NCBI GenBank assembly: GCA_964644845.1
Contig: CAZXXS010000053.1
Coordinates: 1 to 49,712 of the forward strand
Direction: 5' to 3'
Length of the DNA stretch: 49,712 nucleotides
DNA from: Geothermovivens sp964644845
GTDB lineage: Bacteria > Zhuqueibacterota > Zhuqueibacteria > Oleimicrobiales > Geothermoviventaceae
Every line of letters begins with the position of its first letter. Within the stretch, counting starts at the first letter, position 1. The translations under genes were made by a program, and so were the position numbers. Below, piece after piece: positions 8,553 to 16,879 of this stretch. The notes beneath the pieces were generated by a model. That model was given only the letters and a program-made list of their open reading frames with translations, searched no databases and was not told the DNA's origin.

Positions 8553-9422
8553 TCAAGCCGCGCCTAAGAACGGCCGCAACCGATCCCGTCTGGAAGTGTG
8601 CTGCATCTTCCGAAGCGCGCGGTTCTTCAACTGCCTTACGCGCTCCCGGCTCAAGCCCAACTCTTCTCCGATCTCGCCGAGCGTGTAAGCACGCTCGAAA
8701 CCAAGTCCGAAAAACATCCGGAGGATCCGGGCCTCCCGCGGTTCCAGGGTGTCCAGAACAGCGTTGAGTTCCTCTTCGAAAGCCTGCCGCGTCAGCGCGT
8801 CGTCCGGGCTGATCGCATCCGGGTCACCCAATCGGTCGGCCAACAACAGACCTGAGCCGTTGTCCACCGGCTGGTCAAGCGACAGATCGCGCTTGGTGTG
8901 AAACCGCGACAGACTGGCGCGCAGTACGGTCGTGTCTGCCTTCATTTCCGACGCGATTTCTTCCAGGCTCGGATCTCGCCCCAGTTGTTGTTCCAGTTTG
9001 CTCGACACCTTGGAAACCCGATTCAAAGCCCACACGTGGTTGATCGGAATGCGGACCGTCCGGTTGTACCTTGCCAGAGCTTGGAGAATCGCCTGCCGGA
9101 TCCACCAAACCGCGTACGAGATGAATTTCACACCACGAGTGACATCGAACCGCTTGGCAGCCTCGATGAGCCCAACGTTGCCTTCGTTGATCAGGTCCAC
9201 CAAGGGCAAGCCCGAGTCCTTGTACTCTTTGGCCACCATCACAACAAAACGGAGGTTGCCCTCCACCAAACGCCGCAACGCCTCTTCGTCCCCACCACGC
9301 GCCCTCAGCGCCAGCTCCTGCTCTTCCTCAACCGTCAGCAAAGGACGGTTGTGGATTTCCTCCAGGTAGCGTTTCAGGAAATGGGAGTCCCTGGCTCGTT
9401 TGGTGACACGAAGCCGTCGCAT
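8553..9422 (-). CDS. rpoD: Primary-type RNA polymerase sigma factor (RpoD/SigA family)
   Basis: Sigma-70 family factor of 289 residues, the short form seen in Bacteroidetes-like bacteria, without region 1.1. Region 1.2 reads DSHFLKRYLEEIHNRPLLT. Region 2 holds NLRFVVMVAKEY, LVDLINEGNVGLIEAA and the -10 recognition helix RFDVTRGVKFISYAVWWIRQA. Region 3 is RTVRIPINHVW onward. Region 4 ends with the helix-turn-helix TLGEIGEELGLSRERVRQL. All core residues look intact, so it is probably the housekeeping factor. The ATG at 9422 (MRRLRVTKRARDS) has GGGAGAAAG upstream. The longer frame to 9581 is not homologous. The upstream gene is a ferritin-like protein 190 bases away, and dodecin follows. Confidence 0.9.
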   Translation of the reverse strand: MRRLRVTKRARDSHFLKRYLEEIHNRPLLTVEEEQELALRARGGDEEALRRLVEGNLRFVVMVAKEYKDSGLPLVDLINEGNVGLIEAAKRFDVTRGVKFISYAVWWIRQAILQALARYNRTVRIPINHVWALNRVSKVSSKLEQQLGRDPSLEEIASEMKADTTVLRASLSRFHTKRDLSLDQPVDNGSGLLLADRLGDPDAISPDDALTRQAFEEELNAVLDTLEPREARILRMFFGLGFERAYTLGEIGEELGLSRERVRQLKNRALRKMQHTSRRDRLRPFLGAA

Positions 9423-9613
9423 GCTTCTTTCTCCCTTCAAAGCGCGGCGCTCCGCAGACCCGAATCGCAACCACAAACGGAGCGCTCCAGCAAACTTCCG
9501 CCTTCTCCCCGCCGCCAGCCACTCGACGTGCAGCCGGAAGAAAAATCCAGCGCAAGACCCGATTTCCGAGCTGCGCTGCAACTCACCGGGAATCGATCGT
9601 GCAGCCCCCCGCT

Positions 9614-10108
9614 TCAGGCAGCGTGCACCTCCGATTTCTTCGGCCTGCCGTTGTCCGGGATTTCCAAATCCTCAGAGTCTCTGTACTCTTCGCTCAACAG
9701 TTCCAGATGCTTTTTCTCTTCCTCAGCCAATTCCAGGAACGTTTGGCGTAACCAGCCGGGCGGCACGAGTGAAGAGGCGTTCTCGTAAAATTCAATCGAC
9801 CGCTTCTCGTTCTCCCTGGCTTCTTCCAGAATTTTCTCAGCGGCCGTGGGTTCGCTCAACAACTCCACCAGGCGTCTCCTCTTGTTCACGTTCAAGTAGA
9901 GAAGTTTGTTGCCCGTCAAGTCTTCGTACCGTTTTTGGAACAGCTTACGGTGCTTGTTTTCCTCCTCCAGGATTTTCTCGAGGAGCTCTTTGTTAGCCGG
10001 AACCGCTTCGGATTCGATCGCAGCCTCGTAGAACCGGCGCAAATCTGTCTCCAGTTGAATGGCCAGCTTCAGACCGTCCAGTAGCTCCAACCGCGTGATC
10101 TTCGCCAT
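9614..10108 (-). CDS. Ferritin-like diiron protein (rubrerythrin-type, no rubredoxin domain)
   Basis: A 164-residue four-helix-bundle protein. Each half carries a carboxylate and an ExxH pair: Glu20/Glu28 with EENKH (His53), then ENEKRSIEFYENA with EEEKKH. This is the layout of the diiron site in the ferritin/rubrerythrin superfamily, whose members reduce peroxides or store iron. The rubredoxin-like Cys domain of full rubrerythrin is absent. The ATG at 10108 sits seven bases after a GGAGG site; a TTG directly before it is an alternative start. Together with dodecin and the disulfide oxidoreductase it suggests attention to redox stress, but substrate and role are not shown. Confidence 0.8.
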   Translation of the reverse strand: MAKITRLELLDGLKLAIQLETDLRRFYEAAIESEAVPANKELLEKILEEENKHRKLFQKRYEDLTGNKLLYLNVNKRRRLVELLSEPTAAEKILEEARENEKRSIEFYENASSLVPPGWLRQTFLELAEEEKKHLELLSEEYRDSEDLEIPDNGRPKKSEVHAA

Positions 10109-10601
10109 CAAAACACCTCCTTCGCATCGTTTCGAGGCCCCCGCCTTTCCGCTTCAAACAACTGGAACACCCGTGCTATTCCCGACCCACTTTGTCTCGT
10201 TACCGCAAACACCCGGCTCCCAGCTGAACCCTCATTGCTCTAACGGGTGTAAACGGCGGAAGGATCCCCACGGGAAGAAACACCCTGTACTCATTCGACG
10301 CTTCAGGAACAAGGATGTGACAATTCTCACGGAAGGCAAGTGGAGCAACCCGGGACTCCCGTCTGTGTTCTCCGTTGCGATCCCCCTGCGAGTAGCCGCG
10401 ACGATTCCTGCAGCCGACACGCCACCGCCCCAAGCGCAAGGTTCATCACTCGAATTCGACCCAGCGCGGGAAACGGGTTGCGCACCGGGGAGTGGACTTG
10501 CTCCCCGGATCTCCACCACTTCGGGAAACGTCGCCCCAGCGAACGAAGGTAACAACCTTGAGTGGCACAGCCTCGCGTCCCCCCTTAAAGCGGGAGGCTG
10601 T
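10109..10601. other. Gene-free stretch
   Basis: About 490 bases between the ferritin-like gene and the end of the sugar-kinase operon. The 211-residue plus-strand frame across it has no protein character. A hairpin at 10567-10601 sits at the operon end. Confidence 0.45.
10567..10601 (-). terminator. Possible terminator hairpin of the kinase/PdxA operon
   Basis: On the minus strand ACAGCCTC pairs with GAGGCTGT across a 19-base loop, starting directly at the stop codon of the last gene. No T run follows, so an intrinsic terminator function is uncertain. Confidence 0.35.
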
Positions 10602-11555
10602 TCAATCCGCCACTTCGGTCACTTTTTGCACCTTCACGAGGGGCCAAAGTCGTTCCACGTCTTCCGGGCGAACGTTTCCTGCAAGTTCCGTTAACGCATT
10701 CGCCGTGCCACAGGCGATGCCAAAGCGCACCGCCTCCACCAGCTCCTTGCCCTGTAGCGTGGCCAGTGCCACTCCGGCGGCCACTGCGTCGCCCGAGCCA
10801 ATCGGGTTTACCGCCTCCACCTGCGGTGGCTGGTAACGGTAAAGTTCGCCCTCTGTCAGCAGGTGAGCCTGTCCGGGACCAGTGGTCACCAGCACGGCAC
10901 GGGCGCCAAGTTCCACCAACCGGCGCATGGCTGCGTCGATTCCCGGCTCTTCAGGCAAAGCAGCCAACAATTCTTTCTTGTTCGGCTTCGCGAGCAGTGG
11001 CCTGGCTCGCACGCCCTTCAGCAGTAGCTGTCCAGGGGCATCGATGATCGTCGGCACTCCCCTCTGCGCTGCCAACAGAGCCAAACGTCCGTAGAGATCG
11101 GGTGGTGTGCCGGGAGGGCTCGTTCCGGAAAAGACCGCGAACACCGCTTTCGACAGGTCTTTCTCAAACGCAGCCACCATTTGCTCCACCGCCGCAGCCT
11201 GGATCGGCAGTGCTTCCTCCACGATCTCCGTCTGTGTACCCCCTTCTTCGTCGATCAGCGTGCAACAAACCCGGGTTGGCTGCCCGGTGTCCACCGGGTT
11301 CACCTTCAAGCCTTCTGCCTGCAGCACCTGCAGGAGTTCCTGACCGACAAAACCCCCGACAAAAGTGAAGAGCGTTGCCTGTTGGCCGAGTTGGTCCAGG
11401 ATTCGCGCCACGTTCGTGCCCTTACCACCGCCGGATACCCGCTGCCGCGCGGCCCGATTCACCTCGCCGAGTTGCAGGCCTTTGAACCACAGCGTACGCT
11501 GCAAGGCAGGGTTTGGGCCAACGCACAGAACAACGTCCCGCTCTTCCCTGCTCAA
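10602..11555 (-). CDS. PfkB-family kinase, 1-phosphofructokinase / tagatose-6-phosphate kinase type
   Basis: Ribokinase-fold sugar-phosphate kinase of 317 residues. The N terminus VVLCVGPNPALQRTLWF and the loop RVSGGGKGTNVARIL are typical of the FruK/LacC branch, which phosphorylates fructose-1-phosphate or tagatose-6-phosphate with ATP. The C-terminal PfkB signature with the catalytic base is NPIGSGDAVAAG. The start is the TTG at 11555, five bases after GAGGAGG. The frame continues to 11786, but the added 77 residues overlap the pdxA-like gene and are not homologous. It is the last gene of the operon that begins with the RbsB-like protein at 16808. With no PTS genes nearby, its substrate is more likely made by the operon itself. 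Confidence 0.85.
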   Translation of the reverse strand: MSREERDVVLCVGPNPALQRTLWFKGLQLGEVNRAARQRVSGGGKGTNVARILDQLGQQATLFTFVGGFVGQELLQVLQAEGLKVNPVDTGQPTRVCCTLIDEEGGTQTEIVEEALPIQAAAVEQMVAAFEKDLSKAVFAVFSGTSPPGTPPDLYGRLALLAAQRGVPTIIDAPGQLLLKGVRARPLLAKPNKKELLAALPEEPGIDAAMRRLVELGARAVLVTTGPGQAHLLTEGELYRYQPPQVEAVNPIGSGDAVAAGVALATLQGKELVEAVRFGIACGTANALTELAGNVRPEDVERLWPLVKVQKVTEVAD

Positions 11556-11619
11556 ACCGTCCTCCTCTCGCCGTGTAGCCCCTCGGGCCGACAGCGCTTC
11601 ACGAGCGAAGCCAGCCACG

Positions 11620-12651
11620 CTACGGGCCCTCCTTGCTCCTGCCAGATGCAGGCCCTTTCCACAAAGGACCGAATTTCGCAGCTGCAAGAATGGCCTCAAC
11701 CATCGAAATCTCGTTGGCTTTCCCGGTGCCAGCGATGTCGAAGGCCGTCCCGTGGTCCACGCTTGTGCGCAAAAACGGCAACCCAAGCGTCAAACTCACG
11801 GTTCGGTAGAAATCGAGGGTCTTGGTGGCGATGTGACCTTGATCGTGGTAAAGCGAAATGACGGCATCGTACTGGCCTTCCTTCGCCAGGTGAAAAACGG
11901 AGTCCGCAGGGATCGGCCCGGACACGTTGTACCCCCGGGCACGTAGGGCCTCGACAGCTGGAGCGATTTCCTCGATTTCCTCGCGGCCGAACATGCCGCC
12001 TTCGCCCCCGTGCGGATTCAGGGCTGCCACAGCAACCCGAGGCTCCCGGAAACCAAGTCTGGAAAGCTGCTCACAGGCTTCAGCGGTGAACTGTACCAGC
12101 GGCTCGCGCTTGATCTGATCCGCAATCTCGCGAAACGGCAGGTGACGCGTGAAGAAAAACACCCGCAAGGCATCCGTTACAAAAAGCGTGAAGACCGATG
12201 CCGCTTTCGTGAGCTTTTTGAGCGCTTCGGTGTGGTCCAGATAAGGCACGTCTGCGAGGCGCAGGCTTTCCTTGTTGATTGGCGCCGTGGCGAGGGCCGT
12301 AGCTCGCCCCTCGAGACAGAGGTCTACAGCCATCCGAATGGCCCCGAAGGCGGCGCGTCCGCCTTCAGCGGAAATCTTTCCAATTTCAGCGCGTTCGCCG
12401 CCCGACTGAATGTCGAGCACGGGGATTTCGTCGGCTTCCGCCTCAAGATCGACGGGGCTCACCCTCCGAAGACGCCGCTTCAGGCCTACAGCCTCTGCTG
12501 CGCGGCGAAACACAGCCAAATCGCCCACAACAACAGGCAGACAGACCTGCCACACGGCTTCGTGCGTAAGGGCCTTGGCAACAATTTCTGGTCCTACACC
12601 CGCCGGGTCACCGACCGTCACCGCAACCACCGGCTTGCGTTGCTCAGTCAT
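11620..12651 (-). CDS. PdxA-like 4-phosphohydroxythreonine/4-phosphothreonate dehydrogenase
   Basis: NAD-dependent, metal-binding dehydrogenase of the PdxA family, 343 residues. Visible motifs are VTVGDPAGVGPEI at the N terminus, DHTEAL, the metal site ALNPHGGEGGMFG and LYHDQGHIATK, and the substrate loop SVDHGTAFDIAGTGKA. True PdxA acts in vitamin B6 synthesis on 4-phosphohydroxy-L-threonine. Close paralogs (PdxA2) oxidise 4-phospho-D-threonate or -erythronate to dihydroxyacetone phosphate and CO2. No B6 gene is nearby while two sugar kinases are, so a catabolic role is quite possible. The ATG at 12651 has GGAAGGA upstream and overlaps the end of the DUF4254 gene by eight bases. Confidence 0.85.
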   Translation of the reverse strand: MTEQRKPVVAVTVGDPAGVGPEIVAKALTHEAVWQVCLPVVVGDLAVFRRAAEAVGLKRRLRRVSPVDLEAEADEIPVLDIQSGGERAEIGKISAEGGRAAFGAIRMAVDLCLEGRATALATAPINKESLRLADVPYLDHTEALKKLTKAASVFTLFVTDALRVFFFTRHLPFREIADQIKREPLVQFTAEACEQLSRLGFREPRVAVAALNPHGGEGGMFGREEIEEIAPAVEALRARGYNVSGPIPADSVFHLAKEGQYDAVISLYHDQGHIATKTLDFYRTVSLTLGLPFLRTSVDHGTAFDIAGTGKANEISMVEAILAAAKFGPLWKGPASGRSKEGP

Positions 12652-13642
12652 CTCTGTCCTTCCTTCTGTAGAGAGCCGGGTTCATCTCGGGATCGTTGTA
12701 CATTTTGAACTGCCGGTAAACAACAGGACTGCGGCGTCCCAACAAGAAATCTTCCCGGAGCGCGTCGTAGGCGCGTTCCACGTGCCGACGCTGTTGCTGC
12801 AAACGGTCCAAGCTCCGTCGACTGCGGTCTCGGTGCGTTTCGCTCACGTCGTCTCGCTCAACCTGTTCGCGCATGTGGTACACTTTCAAGCTCAGGATGG
12901 AGAGACGGTCGCAGAGAGCGCCGAGCGATTCGGCGGGGTACTCCGGAAGCGCACCCAAAGCGCGTTCCGCAAGTGCCTGGGCCCAGATTTCGTCAACGCG
13001 CTCCATCGTGTCGTTGCGACGCTGGTTTAAGCGGTCAATGGTCCTTTTGGTAGAAGCGATCACCGAATCCGACACGTCGGTGCGTCGGGCTTCGTCCTCG
13101 GCATGCCACAAGTCGAAGTTCGTACGGTGCAACACCAGCCAGGCGTCGTGCAGGGAGTCGACCTCGTCCTCGATTTCCGAGCGTTCTCCGTGCCAGAGCG
13201 CAGTCAAGCGGTCGAACTCGAGGCTGAGCTGGGCTCCGGGTTCAAGAAACGCGTGGGGAGTGTGGCTCTTGCCAAGGAACGTTGCCAGGGTTTCCACACC
13301 CCATTCCTGTGTCCGCTCCACAACGGAGTCCGGCAACCAAACGTCGTACAGGATGCAGCCGGGAACGGCTGTTTTGCCGGAGCGTTCCAGCGTGACACGC
13401 GCGTCTTCCGCGAACTCTCCTGGCGTGGAAAACACCACCTGCACGAACAAGTCCGTACGCAGCAAAGCCTCGCGGAGACCGGCTTCCCACTCCGGGTGGC
13501 GTTCGTCTTCGACCACAAGGGCGACCAGCGGCACCCCTTGTGCCCGAACGGCCTTCAACGCGCGGACGTCGGCAGGAGTCCAGCGCCAAAATCTTCCCAC
13601 GATCAGTCTCATTGACACCCACAACCTTGCTGGCTCCGTCAC
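12644..13642 (-). CDS. DUF4254 protein with an extra N-terminal domain
   Basis: A 332-residue predicted cytosolic protein. The C-terminal half, about residues 150-300, matches my memory of DUF4254: LWHAEDEARRTDVSD, then IDRLNQRRNDTMERVDEIW, all helical and charged. The N-terminal 140 residues form an alpha/beta pattern (VGRFWRWTPADVRALKAV, VPLVALVVEDE, LFVQVVF) that vaguely recalls nucleotidyltransferases, but the HxGH motif is missing. DUF4254 has no established biochemical role that I know. The first start is GTG at 13642; an ATG at 13612 is equally possible, and neither site has a strong ribosome binding site. It is coupled to the downstream pdxA-like gene by an 8-base overlap. Confidence 0.75.
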   Translation of the reverse strand: MTEPARLWVSMRLIVGRFWRWTPADVRALKAVRAQGVPLVALVVEDERHPEWEAGLREALLRTDLFVQVVFSTPGEFAEDARVTLERSGKTAVPGCILYDVWLPDSVVERTQEWGVETLATFLGKSHTPHAFLEPGAQLSLEFDRLTALWHGERSEIEDEVDSLHDAWLVLHRTNFDLWHAEDEARRTDVSDSVIASTKRTIDRLNQRRNDTMERVDEIWAQALAERALGALPEYPAESLGALCDRLSILSLKVYHMREQVERDDVSETHRDRSRRSLDRLQQQRRHVERAYDALREDFLLGRRSPVVYRQFKMYNDPEMNPALYRRKDRDD

Positions 13643-13706
13643 TCCACCGGGTCACTGCAAGTTGAGCGACCCTTTCGAACACCTCCACCGTTGTAGCCAA
13701 TGCCAG

Positions 13707-14711
13707 TCAGGCCGAACGCAAAACCCGGCGCGCCACTGTCGCGAGCTTCTCGCGGAGCCGTACCGGATCCCCCCCGATGTCGCACCAGTCGTACCCGAAA
13801 AAGACGAGTTGTTGCGGACGGTGTCGGGCTGCTTGTTCGGAAAAGCGTTTCCAGCCTACCTCCGGGTGGAAACGCCCGGTGTAGCGCGCCTCAAAACGGC
13901 GGGCGCCGATGAACCCGTCTACAGCGTAGGTCACGAGCTGGCCCGTCTCCACCGCTTCCCGCAACCCTTTTTCGCCTGTACGGTCATCCGGGTCGGGGTT
14001 GAACACAACCAGTCGCACCTTGCCCTTTGTCGTTTCCGCGAACAGCCCGGGATCGAGCTCCCGGCCACGGTAAACGTAGCCAACTTCGCCCGCGTAGCCG
14101 GTTCTACGGACCGCCCGTTCAACTTTGGCAGCCAGTTTCGCCTCGCGTTCGGTGAGGGCCCGTTTCGCCAAGTAGTTGCCCTTGCTCGTCTTGCCCTCTG
14201 CCTCCAGCAAAAGCCCGGCGGCGTTCGGAAAGAGCTCGGCCTGTTCCACAAACATCTTGGAGATCCGGTTTCGCACCGAGGTTTGGGTTGCGTCGGCCAC
14301 AACCAGGCGTTTTGGCCAGTAGTGCTCAGCGTCTTTGAACTCGTCGCTCACCGTTGGCCCATCGTACACCTCGGCGTCGTACAGGTAGACCTGATTCACA
14401 AGGTAGACACGGATCTTACGACCGCGCGCCTGCCGCAGGAGACGTCGGAGTACAGCGTTTTCGGTGGCAACGTTCAGGGAGTAGTCCGGCTGATCCAGCC
14501 AGACCAGCGACGAACGGTACCCCGTGCTGTACCAGTGCAAGTACAGGAAAAGCACCCGCGTTCCCCTGCTGGCCATCCACTCGATTTGTTCGGCCCACTC
14601 GCTCTGATTCCAAAGGTGAGCCCGCCCGTGAAGACTGGGGGCAAACACTTCCCACCAGCCGAAATCCACCGACGCTCGAGGCGTCGCCCTTTTGCGCTGA
14701 GGGCGGCTCAC
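13707..14711 (-). CDS. Unknown cytosolic protein, possibly a TIM-barrel glycosidase-like enzyme
   Basis: A 334-residue protein without signal peptide. Its GTG start at 14711 overlaps the stop of the preceding PfkB gene as GTGA, the classic four-base coupling. The longer frame to 14789 is rejected because it would run through the kinase gene. Alternating strands and helices rich in Trp and Tyr are seen: QIEWMASRGTRVLFLYLHWY, RKIRVYLVNQVYLYDAEVY, KVRLVVFNPDPD, and a last strand QQLVFFGYDWCDIGG. A carboxylate-rich strand end (AAGLLLEAEGKTS) could carry a catalytic Glu. This suggests a (beta/alpha)8 barrel acting on a carbohydrate, but I recognise no family. Its place between sugar kinase and PdxA-like genes supports a metabolic role. 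Confidence 0.7.
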   Translation of the reverse strand: MSRPQRKRATPRASVDFGWWEVFAPSLHGRAHLWNQSEWAEQIEWMASRGTRVLFLYLHWYSTGYRSSLVWLDQPDYSLNVATENAVLRRLLRQARGRKIRVYLVNQVYLYDAEVYDGPTVSDEFKDAEHYWPKRLVVADATQTSVRNRISKMFVEQAELFPNAAGLLLEAEGKTSKGNYLAKRALTEREAKLAAKVERAVRRTGYAGEVGYVYRGRELDPGLFAETTKGKVRLVVFNPDPDDRTGEKGLREAVETGQLVTYAVDGFIGARRFEARYTGRFHPEVGWKRFSEQAARHRPQQLVFFGYDWCDIGGDPVRLREKLATVARRVLRSA

Positions 14712-15658
14712 GGTGCGTGCTCCTGGACGAAGCGAAGGGTCTCGTCGAAACTGCGAACGCCAGCTGTGGCACCAACCGCCGTCACGCACAGAGCCCCCAC
14801 AGCGTTGGCAAAACGCGCGATTTTCTCAAGCGGCCAGCCCTGCAGCCAACCAACCAGGAAACCGGCCACAAAAGAGTCACCAGCGCCCGTTGTGTCCACG
14901 ACGTCGACTGTGTAGCCCGGCACGTGGAAGGCGTGTTCGCGATCTGCCACGAAGCAGCCCTCGGCGCCCATTTTTACGGCAACCACTCTCGCGCCGCGTT
15001 CGAGAAAGAAGCGTGCGTTGGCTTCAGGTTCTTCCAGGCCTGTGATCATTCGCGCCTCGTGCAAAGCGGGCGTGAAAAGATCCACGTGAGGCAAGCAGGG
15101 TTCGACCACCTTCAGCCAGCGGCCGAAGGGGTCCCACACGGTGTCCAACGACGTGATGACGCCGTGGCTGCGAACCTGCTGAAGCACGGTGGCCATTGGC
15201 TCGCCGTCAAAAGCAGGTAAGAGACCCACGCTGCCGACGTGGAAAATCCGTGCGCTCGCAGCCAGTTCGAGATCCACATCCTTCGCGGAAAACAGCGCGT
15301 TGGCTCCCAGGGTGTGAATGAAGGAACGCTCGCCTTCCGGGTTGATCAGCACCACAGTAGCCGACGTTCCCGCCTCGGACACGCGCCGCACACCCACAGG
15401 GTCAGCGCCCTCCCGCTGAATCGACTGGATCACGAAGTCGCCAAAACCGTCTTCCCCCACCAGCCCCACCAGTCCCACGCGTACGCCGAGTCGGGCCAGA
15501 GCGATTCCCGTGTTCAACGCGCAGCCGCCCGTGTGCAGTTTGATCGTGTCTACAAGGCTCAGCAGTCCGGGCTCCGGGAGTGTACGCAGTGGCTGTGCCA
15601 ACACGTCCGTGAGCAAAAGCCCCGCGCTGATCACATCGTAGCGTTTTTTCTCAGCCAT
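14708..15658 (-). CDS. PfkB-family carbohydrate kinase (ribokinase-like)
   Basis: ATP-dependent sugar kinase of 316 residues. It starts DVISAGLLLTDVLAQP, has the glycine-rich segment LHTGGCALNTGIALARLG of the ribokinase/KDG-kinase/fructokinase branch, and closes with the catalytic signature VVDTTGAGDSFVAGFL. The ATG at 15658 follows GGAGGGTAA. It lies 187 bases downstream of the RbsB-like binding-protein gene, suggesting that it phosphorylates the sugar that protein captures. It differs clearly from the other PfkB protein of this operon (10602-11555), which belongs to the sugar-phosphate kinase branch. The substrate is not assignable. Confidence 0.85.
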   Translation of the reverse strand: MAEKKRYDVISAGLLLTDVLAQPLRTLPEPGLLSLVDTIKLHTGGCALNTGIALARLGVRVGLVGLVGEDGFGDFVIQSIQREGADPVGVRRVSEAGTSATVVLINPEGERSFIHTLGANALFSAKDVDLELAASARIFHVGSVGLLPAFDGEPMATVLQQVRSHGVITSLDTVWDPFGRWLKVVEPCLPHVDLFTPALHEARMITGLEEPEANARFFLERGARVVAVKMGAEGCFVADREHAFHVPGYTVDVVDTTGAGDSFVAGFLVGWLQGWPLEKIARFANAVGALCVTAVGATAGVRSFDETLRFVQEHAP

Positions 15659-15845
15659 TTACCCTCCGGAAGTGGCGTGGCGTGGCTTGCTTCCGAGCAC
15701 GAGAACGTCGATTTACTCGCCCCGTGCACCTTTCCGCATCTGCAGGTCCAGCGTCTTCCACCGCCCTGCCAGTGTAGTCTGCAGAACGGAATCCCGCGTT
15801 GCCCCGGTCAAAGACCGCACACCCGGTCCACACCGCAACAGCCGA

Positions 15846-16808
15846 CTACTGTTGCTGCTCAGACTGGGTTTGCTGCTTTTCCTTTTGCATTTTCAGCAGG
15901 GCATCCCGATCGACAATGCCGACCTCCACGGGCACAACTTTCGGTACCTTCTCGCCAGCGAAGTACTTGGCAATCATTTCGATCGTGGTCTGGCCGATTT
16001 TCTTCGGGTACTGGATGACGTCTGCTTTCAGCGGGCTGCCACGCAGGATGGCGGCTTGAGCGTCAGGAGTTGCGTCGTAGCCGACCAGAACGATGTCGTT
16101 GCGACCCGCCGCTTCGATTGCAGCCAAGGCGCCCAGGGCCGTGTCGTCGTTGATACCAAACACGCCCTTGATGTCCGGGTGCGCCTGGAGCATGTCTTCC
16201 ATCACCTGCATCGATTTCTCGCGCACCGCCCCGCCGTCCGGTTTGCCAACGATCTTGATTTTCGGATACTTGGCAATCGCCTCCTCAAATCCCTTGACCC
16301 GATCCAACACAGAAGTGGCTTCGGGGTGATCAACAATCACGATCTTGCCCTCGTAGCCAATCGCCTTGGCCAGGTACTCCCCGGCCAGGCGACCTCCGGC
16401 CACGTTGTCGGACGCCACGTGACACACCACCTCCCCACCTTGCGAGGCAATGTCGGCCGTGAACACGGGGATCCCAGCACGATTGGCTTCCTCGATGGAC
16501 CGACCGATGCTGGCCGAGTTCACCGGGCAAACGATGATGGCGTCGACCTTCTGAACGATGAAATCTTCGATTTGCGAAGCCTGGCGATTCGGGTCGAAAT
16601 CAGCGGAGGTGATCAGCAGGTCAAAATTGTACTTCTTCGCGGTTTCCCGGAGCGCATCCTCCAGATCTTTGTAAAAGACGTGCTCTCTCGTCAGCAGCGA
16701 AACACCGATCCGTTTCCGACCGCTCTGCTGTTTCGAGCGCGAGCAGCCTGCGACAGCCAGGACAACCGCCAGCAAGCCAATCGTTGCCAGAAAAAAAGCT
16801 CTGCGCAT
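15846..16808 (-). CDS. RbsB-type sugar-binding lipoprotein
   Basis: Periplasmic-binding protein of the ribose/autoinducer-2 type (type 1 fold), 320 residues. The ATG at 16808 has AGGGAGGGAC upstream. The lipobox AVAGC puts the acylated cysteine at residue 22. Family blocks are RIGVSLLTREHVFYKDLEDAL, the hinge VDAIIVCPVN, IPVFTADIAS, VFGINDDTALGALAAI and LVGYDATPDAQ. The C terminus is Gln-rich. No matching permease or ATPase is beside it, so it either works with a transporter elsewhere or signals to a sensor. A perfect palindrome lies about 75 bases upstream. Confidence 0.9.
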   Translation of the reverse strand: MRRAFFLATIGLLAVVLAVAGCSRSKQQSGRKRIGVSLLTREHVFYKDLEDALRETAKKYNFDLLITSADFDPNRQASQIEDFIVQKVDAIIVCPVNSASIGRSIEEANRAGIPVFTADIASQGGEVVCHVASDNVAGGRLAGEYLAKAIGYEGKIVIVDHPEATSVLDRVKGFEEAIAKYPKIKIVGKPDGGAVREKSMQVMEDMLQAHPDIKGVFGINDDTALGALAAIEAAGRNDIVLVGYDATPDAQAAILRGSPLKADVIQYPKKIGQTTIEMIAKYFAGEKVPKVVPVEVGIVDRDALLKMQKEKQQTQSEQQQ

Positions 16809-16879
16809 TTGTCCCTCCCTGATGCTTCCTTCTGTTAAGCAACCCGACCACGGACACAGTCTTCTCGTGGACTGTTTCA

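Noticed and set aside
11556..11786. N-terminal extension of the FruK-like kinase
   Set aside because: It would overlap the PdxA-like gene and is not homologous, while a TTG with GAGGAGG marks the real start.
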